A stretch of DNA of 64,000 nucleotides. Source: Roseateles_C aquae. Lineage in GTDB: Bacteria > Pseudomonadota > Gammaproteobacteria > Burkholderiales > Burkholderiaceae_C. The stretch lies in the NCBI RefSeq assembly GCF_032337115.1, contig NZ_JAVXZY010000001.1:1176607-1240606 (forward strand), written 5' to 3'. Positions within the stretch are counted from its first letter, which is position 1, and each line of letters begins with the position of its first letter. Shown piece by piece: positions 1 to 6,952 of this stretch. Below the pieces are notes generated by a model. The model was not told where the DNA came from. It saw only the letters and a list, made by a program, of their open reading frames with translations, and ran no database searches. The position numbers and the translations under genes were made by a program.

Positions 1-69
1 GGCTTTCCAAGCCAGGCGCTGCTGCCACGGCTGATGCCGCAAGAAGCTGCCGCAGCCACCGCGCCTTGA
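1..69 (+). CDS. C-terminal tail of an upstream gene (partial)
   Basis: Frame 1 is open from the first base to a TGA at 67-69 and reads as a 22-residue Ala/Pro-rich tail (ends AAAATAP). The codons are GC-rich like the genes around it, so this is plausibly the 3' end of a plus-strand gene that begins outside the window. Nothing about function can be said. Such a short open stretch could also be chance. Confidence 0.35.
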   Translation, partial: GFPSQALLPRLMPQEAAAATAP

Positions 70-135
70 GTCCGCCCTGAGCCTCGACCGCAAGATCTTG
101 CCGCCCTGGTGTCCTGTCCCCTGAGCGGTCAAGCC

Positions 136-912
136 TCAGGGTGCAAGCGTCGGCGCCAAGTCGATGGTTTTCAAGCCCTCATCCAATGCCTCCAGCCATG
201 CGCGATCCAGCTGGCGTTGGCACATCAGGTGCCGCGTCGGCGATTCCGCCATGCCTGGCAATTGCACGATCTCAAGCGCCGCTGCTGCAGGTCCGAGATC
301 CTTCAACAACTGCGTGGCCTGATCCATATCGCTGAACATGTACTCGGCATGACCGCGCAGCAGCATGTGGATCTGCCGCGCCGGCGGGGCGGCGACACGC
401 AGCACGCCACCACCGCGACGCTTCAGCCAGGCATCCAGCTGCGGCCCATAGGAGGCGCCATCGGTCAGCAGCAGGCGCTGGCCGGGGTCTTCGATCAAGG
501 CCTGCGCACTCTCGTGGCGCCGCATCTTTGCGGCAGCCGTGCGCGTCGCCACAAACACCGACGGCGACTCGCGATAGATCGGGCTGGAAAACCACGCAGC
601 CGCCTCGCGCTCGGCGGTCTTGAACACGCCGATCAGGCAGATCGGCTCGCCGCTGTCGAGGATGTCGTGCACCGAGCGCTTCAAGGGAGCCGCAACCATG
701 GGCGGCAGCGGCAACTCCGCCGGCCAGGCCTTGCGCACACGCTCGATCAGGCGGCCCGCCGCACGCCCTTGGCCATCGGTGAACATCATCGGCGGAATGT
801 CGAAATAGTGCAGCTCGCGCGGCGGCTCGGCCCGCCCGCGCTGGCACAGCAGCAAGCTGATCACTGTCAGCCAGGCGAACAGTGCAGTTCGGGTGACGGC
901 AATTCGGTGCAC
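136..912 (-). CDS. Periplasmic solute-binding protein, family 3-like
   Basis: A 258-residue exported protein. The N-terminus has a basic start, a hydrophobic run around residues 9-22 and a likely signal peptidase cleavage near GRAEPP. The mature part has the pattern of extracellular solute-binding family 3 proteins: an early aromatic/Pro stretch (DIPPMMFTDGQGRAAG), an ICLIGVFKT strand, and a second lobe with LLTDGASYGPQLDAWL. This family binds amino acids or similar ligands in the periplasm, sometimes for an ABC transporter and sometimes as a free-standing sensor-like protein. No permease or ATPase gene lies beside it, so its partner is unknown. The start is a GTG at 912; no ATG precedes the signal peptide in this frame. 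Confidence 0.7.
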   Translation of the reverse strand: MHRIAVTRTALFAWLTVISLLLCQRGRAEPPRELHYFDIPPMMFTDGQGRAAGRLIERVRKAWPAELPLPPMVAAPLKRSVHDILDSGEPICLIGVFKTAEREAAAWFSSPIYRESPSVFVATRTAAAKMRRHESAQALIEDPGQRLLLTDGASYGPQLDAWLKRRGGGVLRVAAPPARQIHMLLRGHAEYMFSDMDQATQLLKDLGPAAAALEIVQLPGMAESPTRHLMCQRQLDRAWLEALDEGLKTIDLAPTLAP

Positions 913-1083
913 GACATCAATAGCGCATCAAAAGCCCGAGTTTGCACCTTTGGCGGCGTCTGGGCAGCCCCACAAGACGGCGACATCGGCCAGCACCGCT
1001 GACTGCTCTGGTCCAAGACGTCCTACCCTTGCCTGCTCAGCATTCCTCGCGCTTGGCCACCACAGCCTCGCGCGGGCCCGAAG

Positions 1084-2127
1084 TCACTCGATGATCAGCG
1101 ATGAGATCGCGCGATCAAACCGGGCCTCCAGGATGCTTGCGTCAGCGCTCAGCACCAGTGCCGCGCCACTGAAGTGCTCATGCTGATAGGCCGTCAGCTT
1201 GTAGCCCGGTGGCACACGGACCGAGCGGATGCTGTCGTTACTGATCTCCAGGTTCAGCAAATCCGCCATGTCATAGCGCCCCTTCTCCAACAGGATGGCC
1301 GGACCCTCAAAGCCCGGTTCGGTATAGAACGCCAGGCCGGTACTGGCCGGTGGTACATAGGGCTGGCCACTGTGGGCGGACCACAACTCCGCCAGCGACT
1401 TGCCCGTCAGTTCGGACCACACGCTGCTGCGATAGACCACGCCTTGCATGGCACCGACTTGCAAGGCCACGGCAACCGGTTCCTTGCCCTGCCGGTAGTT
1501 TGTGTCGACCCAATTGAAGAATTGGGCCGCCGTGCCATAGCCATCGGTGTAGCGGTCGTTCGCGGCTACCACGGTGGGCAGGGCCCAGCCGATGTCCTGG
1601 TTATAGCGCCCGAGGCGATTGCGTACCCAGTCCGCCGTGCCCTCGATGATCCAGCCTGGGGGCACTTTGTGTTGTTGGCCCTGGATGATGTGTGTCAACT
1701 CGTGAACGGCGACATCGATGTCTCGCTGCATCCGCTGCAGGTAGATCGTTGAGTAGTAGACCGTCGTCCCGCCCTGAACCCAGGCCGGTGGCTTGTCCCG
1801 CTGATCAACAAAGCTATAGGTCACCTCCTTGGGTGCCTCAGTCTTCAGCAGCGCCGCCATCGCCGGGTAGACCTCGTAGAAGGTGCAAACCATTTTCTCT
1901 AGCTGTGCCGGATTGACCCGCGCTGCGTTGACGATATGGAGCGTCAGCGGGCTGGACGCACCGCATGCCGGTCGGGCCAGCTGCGGTGTCATATCGGGCT
2001 GCGCCACTGGCGCTGCCGAATCTGGCGCGCTGCCCGACCCGCCACCGCAAGCCAGCAGCAATAGCGCAGCGGTCCCGGCCGCCAGATGGCCAGCCCCCGC
2101 TCGCCCCCGAACCGCGCAGGCCGCCAT
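1084..2127 (-). CDS. Basic secretory protease-like lipoprotein with C-terminal crystallin-like domain
   Basis: A 347-residue secreted lipoprotein. The signal peptide ends in the lipobox LLAC (Cys27), followed by a Gly/Ser linker. Residues about 60-240 match the plant basic-secretory-protein (BSP) metallopeptidase fold, with the zinc motif HELTH at 142-146 and a downstream GWIIEGTADWVR that would supply the third ligand. The last ~85 residues carry two beta/gamma-crystallin-like stretches (LAFYTEPGFEGPAILL and YKLTAYQHEHFSGAALVL). Start choice: a strong GGAGGA sits 7 bases before the ATG at 2127, whereas an ATG at 2142 lies upstream of that site and has none. BSPs are presumed peptidases, but activity has rarely been shown. 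The gene stands alone. Confidence 0.78.
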   Translation of the reverse strand: MAACAVRGRAGAGHLAAGTAALLLLACGGGSGSAPDSAAPVAQPDMTPQLARPACGASSPLTLHIVNAARVNPAQLEKMVCTFYEVYPAMAALLKTEAPKEVTYSFVDQRDKPPAWVQGGTTVYYSTIYLQRMQRDIDVAVHELTHIIQGQQHKVPPGWIIEGTADWVRNRLGRYNQDIGWALPTVVAANDRYTDGYGTAAQFFNWVDTNYRQGKEPVAVALQVGAMQGVVYRSSVWSELTGKSLAELWSAHSGQPYVPPASTGLAFYTEPGFEGPAILLEKGRYDMADLLNLEISNDSIRSVRVPPGYKLTAYQHEHFSGAALVLSADASILEARFDRAISSLIIE

Positions 2128-2384
2128 CCGTCTTTCCTCCATGCCGAATCCCCTTGTGTAATGAGCGGCGCAGATTCTGTGCCGGACGGGGCGAACTCTG
2201 GAGCCGGCGCGAACAACGTCGCATCAAATGCGGCTTGAGGGCGCAGCTGATGCGACTTTCTGGCCAAGGAGCAAGACGTCGCCCCGGACACCTGCTCCTG
2301 CGCGGCGCCTTGTTTTCACGGTGCTGAGCGGTGGCAACCCTTCCGTTGCGGCGGCACAGCCGCACGGGAACGACGCGCCGGCTC

Positions 2385-3040
2385 GGCCGCCATGACTATG
2401 CTTTCGCCCAGTGTCGGGTGCGGGTGGATGATCTTGCCGATGTCCACCGCGTCGGCGCCCATCTCGATGGCCAGGGCGATCTCGCCGATCATGTCGCCGG
2501 CGTGGGGGCCGACGACGTGGTGCGTCTCCGCATCGAGCAGCAGCTTGGCGAAGCCCTCATCGCGGCCATTGGCCATGGCACATCCGGAAGCTGCCCAGGG
2601 GAACAGGCCCTTCTTGACCTGGAGCCTTGGCCTGCCCTGGGGCAGGCCGACCCAGGCGACTGCGGGCTCGGTGTAGGCGACGCTTGGGATCACGCGGGCG
2701 TCGAACTGGCTCTTGGCCAGCTTGGCGTCGCCCAACAGTTCACCGGCAATCACTTCGGCGGCCACATGGGCCTCGTGCACCGCCTTGTGCGCCAGCATGG
2801 CGCCGGCCGACGATGTCGCCGATGACGAAGGTCTTGGCCACATGGCTGCGCATCTGCACGTCGACGTTGATGAAGCCGCGGTCGGTCACCGCGACACCAG
2901 CCTTGTCGGCAGTGAACTTCTTGCCAGGGGGCGTGCGGCACGCCGCCTGCAGCACCGGGTCGCAGGGGCCTGGCCGATGAACAGCACCGTGAGGCTTGCG
3001 GGTGTGCCCTCGGCGCCAACGGCCTCGGTTCTCACATGAG
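2385..3040 (-). pseudogene. Decayed duplicate of the lpdA 3' part
   Basis: This stretch is a broken copy of the last third of lpdA (functional copy at 6953-8782, same strand). Blocks such as ADKAGVAVTDRGFINVDVQM, GELLGDAKLAKSQFDARVIP and IGEIALAIEMGADAVDIGK are retained with few changes. At about 2795-2810 the copy has one extra base relative to lpdA (atggcgccgg for atgggctgg), which moves the reading frame between IVG and MLAHK. About 27 bases are missing near 2520, and the 5' end fades out near 3040. It lacks the lipoyl and FAD-binding parts and cannot encode a working enzyme. Confidence 0.88.
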
Positions 3041-3064
3041 TTTGCCAAGCCGCCACTGGCGCGG

Positions 3065-4135
3065 CTACTGAGGCACCGCTTCGGCATTCTCAGGGCGGGC
3101 TTGCAGGCTGAGGCGATCCAGGCGCGGGCTGGTTTGTGTCAGGCCCGGCTGGCGCGCGCCGCCAATGGCGTAGAGTTGGCCGTTCAGACTCAGCACGCCC
3201 AGGCCGTGGCGTGGCTCGGGCATCTCTCCGATCACCTGCCAACGGTCACCACCCAGTGCGCGACATTGCACCTGGCTCAGCATGCCGCCACCGTTGTCGG
3301 CAGTTTCGCCACCGATGCTGCAGATCAGCTCCTGGCCCGGACGGCCCAACAAGCCCACGCCATGGGCGGCCTGGGCGAAAGCCAACGGCGCTTCGGCCTG
3401 CCAGCGGCCAGTGACAGCATCGAATCGATGGACACTGCGCAGATTGGCGCCGTTGTACTGACGGCCACCAATGAGCCAGGCCTGTTCGCCCGCCGCCAGG
3501 GCGGCCGCACTGCTCTTGATCTCCGGCCCGTCGGCCAGGGCATGCCAGCGATCCCGCTGCGCTTCATAGACCCAGTGCCAGGCCACATCGCGATGGTCAC
3601 CCCACTGCGCATTGGCCTCGCCGCGCGGGCTACGGCCACTGACCAGATGGATCTGGCCCTGCTTCACAAAGGCGGTCGATTCGGTCAGGGCCTGTGGCAG
3701 AGCGCCCAGGCGCTGCCAGCGCGCACTGCCGTCGTCCAGGCGCAATACCTCGCGGCTGGCGCACCAGTCGCCGCTGTCACAACGCACAAAGCCACCGATC
3801 AAGTACAGGCTCTTGCCCAGGCTGAGCAACTGCGCATGATGTCGCCCCTCGGGCAGCGCCGGCCCCAAGCTCCAGCGGCCGCTGCTCGGGTCGTAGATCT
3901 GCAGCGCGTTGCTGAGGTGGCCTTGCTCAGCCGGCAGTTCGCTGCTCAAACCGCCGGCGACGATCAGGCGGCTGCCATGGACGACCGGATAGATCTCCTG
4001 CACACCGATGGGCATGGGCGCCAGCGTTTCCCAGCGCAGAGGATTCGCCTCGACAGTGCTGGCTTGGGCCTGGCTGCAACTCAACGCCAGACCTGCCCAT
4101 AGGGCCTGCAGGCCTCGCAATCGACGTGGTTTCAT
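3065..4135 (-). CDS. Exported kelch-repeat beta-propeller protein
   Basis: A 356-residue protein with a signal peptide (MKPRRLRGLQALWAGLALS, cleavage near AQAS) and kelch-type repeats throughout: LIVAGG, LYLIGG, IHLVSG, AWLIGG, ICSIGG and LYAIGG, each followed after a spacer by an aromatic W of the repeat (RWETL, RWSLG, RWQRL, RWHAL, RWQAE, RWQVI). Six repeats predict a six-bladed propeller in the periplasm. Kelch propellers bind ligands or act as sialic acid mutarotases; NanM is similar in size and location, but no sialic acid genes are nearby, so that role is not claimed. AGAGGGAG lies upstream of the ATG at 4135. The gene ends 25 bases from the lpdA pseudogene. Confidence 0.78.
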   Translation of the reverse strand: MKPRRLRGLQALWAGLALSCSQAQASTVEANPLRWETLAPMPIGVQEIYPVVHGSRLIVAGGLSSELPAEQGHLSNALQIYDPSSGRWSLGPALPEGRHHAQLLSLGKSLYLIGGFVRCDSGDWCASREVLRLDDGSARWQRLGALPQALTESTAFVKQGQIHLVSGRSPRGEANAQWGDHRDVAWHWVYEAQRDRWHALADGPEIKSSAAALAAGEQAWLIGGRQYNGANLRSVHRFDAVTGRWQAEAPLAFAQAAHGVGLLGRPGQELICSIGGETADNGGGMLSQVQCRALGGDRWQVIGEMPEPRHGLGVLSLNGQLYAIGGARQPGLTQTSPRLDRLSLQARPENAEAVPQ

Positions 4136-4469
4136 GGCGGCTCCCTCTGGCTGATACGCAACAAATCATTGGATTAGGGCGCTGGCAGCAGACTCGCTGC
4201 AGCGCCGGGCGCGCGTAGCCTAGCGCAAGGCGAGGCGTCGGTGGCCAGGAAAACGGACTGCCTCCATAGGCCTGTGCGCGCTGCAGAACTTTGCCGGCCG
4301 GTGCCAATGCAGGGCACTGGCAGTTGGGCCATCGCGTCTGCTCACAATGCAGCCGTGACCGCAAAGCCAAGCGCGTGACGCAATACAGTGCCCCGAGAAA
4401 GCTTCCCGTCCGGGGCTTTACTCAAGGCTCTTTTCGCGTTAAGTATGAATGCTCTGGAAACAGCCGAAA
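4136..4469. other. Non-coding gap with terminator-like remnant
   Basis: I see no convincing gene between the kelch gene and the repeat at 4470. At about 4391-4422 the sequence gccccg...cccgtccggggctt repeats one arm and the flank of the lpdA terminator at 6901-6928. The other arm is degraded (gccccgaga for gccccggac). It may be a stray copy of that hairpin. The rest shows no readable motif. Confidence 0.4.
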
Positions 4470-4577
4470 GCAAGCACAGAGGCACAGAGGCACAGAGGCA
4501 CGGAGTCACGGAGAAAAACAAGTCGAAACCTTGTCTTCCCTGTGAATCCCTCCGTGCCTCCGCACCTCTGTGCTTGC
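4470..4577. repeat. Inverted repeat of the CACAGAGG family, copy 1
   Basis: The outer arms gcaagcacagagg (4470-4482) and cctctgtgcttgc (4565-4577) are perfect 13-base inverted repeats. The left arm continues as tandem gcacagag units and the right arm carries ctccgtgcctcc, giving a long imperfect hairpin. A second element built from the same unit is at 16909-16986. Reading frames across it give the TEAQRHRGTE or PLCLCASV type of spurious peptide often annotated in GC-rich genomes, so it should not be called a gene. The function is unknown; it could be a mobile non-coding element or a stable mRNA hairpin ahead of the gene at 4643. Confidence 0.8.
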
Positions 4578-4642
4578 GTTTCGAGTGTTGGTTGCCGAGC
4601 ATCAACTAACGCGCAAAGAGCTCTTTTTTCGAGGACGCCGCC

Positions 4643-5158
4643 ATGCCCTTACCCCTTGCCCGCTCATGGGCCACCCTGGCGCTTGCCGCCTTGGCCGCTG
4701 CTTCCGCACCGGCCCAGGAGAGAACCCAGAACCCGGCCCAGACCACGGCCCGGACCGGCCCCCTGTTCGACGAGCTGGCCCGCATGGACCAGGCCCTGTT
4801 CGACGCGGCCTTCGTGCGCTGCGACGCGGCGGGCTTCCGGGCCCTGTTCACCGAGGACGCGGAGTTCTATCACGACCGCACCGGCGCCGCCGTCGGTGAG
4901 GCGGCCCGCAGCATGCGCTCCTGCCCACGCGACCAGGGCGTCAGCCGCCGCCTGGTACCCGGCAGCCTGGAGGTCTATCCGATGCAGGGCTACGGGGCGA
5001 TCCAGATCGGCCGGCACGTCTTCACCCGCCAGGGCGAGCCCGGCGCGGAGGAGGCCAAGTTCGTCCACCTCTGGAAGCAGGAGCAGGGCAGCTGGCGCCT
5101 GGCCCGCGTGCTGAGCTTCGATCACCGGCCGGCCGCCGCCGCCGGCAAGTCGGAATGA
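4643..5158 (+). CDS. Exported NTF2-like (DUF4440/SnoaL-type) protein
   Basis: A 171-residue protein with a signal peptide (hydrophobic residues about 9-22, AxA cleavage near SAPAQ). The mature part is an NTF2-like cone fold: a first helix (LFDELARMDQALFDAAFVRCD), the usual FRALFTEDAEFYHD strand, and later strands AIQIGRHVFT and FVHLWKQEQGSWRLARVLSFDH. This fits the DUF4440 group, whose members bind small ligands or act as simple enzymes; no specific reaction can be inferred. It overlaps the next gene by four bases (ATGA), so the two are translated together. Confidence 0.7.
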   Translation: MPLPLARSWATLALAALAAASAPAQERTQNPAQTTARTGPLFDELARMDQALFDAAFVRCDAAGFRALFTEDAEFYHDRTGAAVGEAARSMRSCPRDQGVSRRLVPGSLEVYPMQGYGAIQIGRHVFTRQGEPGAEEAKFVHLWKQEQGSWRLARVLSFDHRPAAAAGKSE

Positions 5159-5808
5159 GCACGCGGCGGTTGGCGCGCCGCCGCCTGATCGCTCTGGCCG
5201 TGCTGGGCGCCGGTCTGCGGGCGGGGGCGGCCGAGGCGCCCGGGGCATCGAGCGTCGAGGCCTATGCCCGGACCCTGTTTCGCGACGCCGAGGTGCAGCT
5301 GCTGTCGACCGACGAGGGGGCGCCAACGCGGCGCCGGGTCTTCGGCGTGGCGCTCGGACCCGGCGAGGGCAGCCGCCAGGGCCGCGTCTTCGTGCTGGAG
5401 CGGCTTCCCGGTGGCGGCCTGAGAGAGCTGGCACGCTCCCAGGCCTTTGACTTCGCGGACGCCAGCGGCCGGACAGACTTCGAGATCGTCGAGGCCCAGT
5501 CGGATCGACGCTTCTCGCTGCAGATCAACAGCCGCTCCGCCTGCGGCGTCCATGTCACGGTCTACCGTTTCGCGCAGCTCGAGGCCGGCACCTGGGTGCT
5601 GGCCGGGATGGACACCCGCACGCCGACCTGCGGCCGCAATGGCGAGCTGGAGCTGGCGGCCACGCGCTCGACCAACTTCCTGACCGGCCAGCACATCGAG
5701 CAGGCCTATCGCAACGACAAGCCGGCGAAGCGGACCGTCAAGCAACTCGCCTTCCCGCCGTTCCCGCTGGCCGGGTTCGAACCGTTCGACAGCCGGCACA
5801 ATCCCTGA
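5155..5808 (+). CDS. Exported hypothetical protein
   Basis: A 217-residue protein of unknown function. The N-terminus is arginine-rich (STRRLARRRLIALAV) with a short hydrophobic run and an AxA cleavage near RAGAAEA, so export is likely; the RR pair resembles but does not fit a strict Tat motif. Two cysteines (SACGV and TPTCG) could form a disulfide. It starts inside the stop codon of the NTF2-like gene, indicating a two-gene transcript. Beyond that I recognise no family. The 3' end abuts the remnant at 5815. Confidence 0.55.
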   Translation: MSTRRLARRRLIALAVLGAGLRAGAAEAPGASSVEAYARTLFRDAEVQLLSTDEGAPTRRRVFGVALGPGEGSRQGRVFVLERLPGGGLRELARSQAFDFADASGRTDFEIVEAQSDRRFSLQINSRSACGVHVTVYRFAQLEAGTWVLAGMDTRTPTCGRNGELELAATRSTNFLTGQHIEQAYRNDKPAKRTVKQLAFPPFPLAGFEPFDSRHNP

Positions 5809-5814
5809 GGCGTG

Positions 5815-5997
5815 TGCTGCGCCAGGGGCGTCGCGCTCAGCGCGATGCGGGCGGGCTCCGTGCCGTCGGCGCTCAGGTGCAGGCGGCCCGGGCCCTTGAG
5901 CGCCAATCGCGCGCTGGCTGCCGAGGAAGCGGTCCATCGGATCGCCTTTGACGGTCAGCCAGACCCGGCGCTGCAGCACGTGCAGCTCGACCGGGCC
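5815..5997 (-). pseudogene. Frameshifted remnant resembling a DUF2917 protein
   Basis: On the minus strand the stretch reads VELHVLQRRVWLTVKGDP, then MDRFLGSQRA, and after a one-base shift near 5908 continues as LALKGPGRLHLSADGTEP and ARIALS. This order (short beta strands, WLT...GDPMDRFL, LALKG, then ARIAL) resembles small DUF2917 proteins of Burkholderiales. There is no start: a TAG precedes the first recognisable residues. I judge it a decayed gene fragment; the family assignment is from memory of the pattern and is tentative. Confidence 0.4.
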
Positions 5998-6185
5998 CTA
6001 CGGATAGGATATTCAACCGAATGAGGAAAACTGTGGCACGGCTTTTGGGCTTCGAAACACGTTCGGCCAAGGCAGGTTGAGCGCTCGCTTGCCGCTCAAT
6101 GGTGAGCGCTTGGGTGCAATAGGCGTTTGGGTCTGGCGCGCACGCCAGTAGTCCCCCGGCCAATCAAAGCCGCTCCCTTGCTCAG

Positions 6186-6510
6186 TCACCAATTGATGCG
6201 CTGGTCAACTTCGCAGTCGGTTGCAGGTTCTTGCCGCCAGATCCCAATCCGGCTCGCCTTGCACACCCTCATCCACCGGCGCGCCGCCGCCTTCCCACGG
6301 TGGTGGACCGTGTGCCGGGGCGATGTGCGACGGCTCGGTCTCCACCCCGATGTGTTCCAGTATTTGCCGAATGTCGGCGCCGGAAGTGATGAAACCGATG
6401 ATTCGCATCTGCCCGCCACAGATGGGGTACAGCAGCGGGAGCACTTCGTAGCTGCGGGGGCGATCAGCGCCGCCCACAGCCCGTGTGCCCGGCGCATGGG
6501 CAGCGCCACC
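6186..6510 (-). pseudogene. IS91-like transposase, 3' fragment
   Basis: The minus strand encodes the C-terminal part of an IS91/ISCR-type transposase: WAALIA, then after a shift YEVLPLLYPICGGQMRIIGF, ILEHIGVETEPSHIAPAHGP and DWDLAA, and after another shift CEVDQRINW followed by a stop. The CGGQMRII block, the EP.HI.PA.GPP block and the DYEVDQR.W end are typical of that family. Two frameshifts and the missing N-terminal catalytic part make it non-functional. Confidence 0.72.
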
Positions 6511-6629
6511 TGCGTCGGCTCAGCCAGGGTTAGAGCGCGTCGCCTGCACCGATCCTGCCCTCGCCCCCCGCTTCAAAACAGTTGTCGCCCCGGTCGATCC
6601 AAAACAGGGGCCGGCGATGAAGGACGACA

Positions 6630-6800
6630 GCGGCAAGGTACGGACAAGCATTCAAGGACCAGGCTGTCGCACGCATGCAGCTGCCTGAAAGCGCGCCAGT
6701 GCAAGAAGTGGCGCGGGAGGTGGGGGTTGGCGTGAGCACGCTGGAACGTTGGCACAGCGAGGCTCGGGCACAAGCGCCGAGCAAAAAGGTTTGGACGGCT
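6630..6800 (+). pseudogene. IS3-type transposase OrfA remnant
   Basis: The frame of 6675 reads YGQAFKDQAVARMQLPESAP then VQEVAREVGVGVSTLERWHS and EARAQ. This is the helix-turn-helix region of an IS3-type OrfA (conserved STLERW). The upstream end has no in-frame start; the apparent MKDDSGK start at 6617 is out of frame. No OrfB follows, so this is a decayed fragment. It lies directly downstream of the lpdA terminator, next to the IS91-like fragment. Confidence 0.6.
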
Positions 6801-6895
6801 GTGGGGCGGCTTGTAGAGCCTGGGCTTGGAATTTGCGGGCATAAACGCCGTGCACATACACAGCATTCTGCGGCGATTGTTTGGAGACGCAAGGC

Positions 6896-6928
6896 AAAAA
6901 GCCCCGGACAGTTTCCCGTCCGGGGCTT
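6896..6928 (-). terminator. Rho-independent terminator of the pdh operon
   Basis: The stem gccccggac (6901-6909) pairs with gtccggggc (6918-6926) around an 8-base loop. Read on the minus strand it is followed by TTTTT (6900-6896). It lies 25 bases beyond the lpdA stop and would end the aceE-aceF-lpdA transcript. Confidence 0.85.
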
Positions 6929-6952
6929 GGGTCTTGCCAGCGTTGTAGCGGA

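Noticed and set aside
4388..4609. Small proteins with TEAQRHRGTE-like sequences at 4470-4577 and 16909-16986
   Set aside because: They are translations of the CACAGAGG inverted repeat in several frames, a known source of false gene calls.
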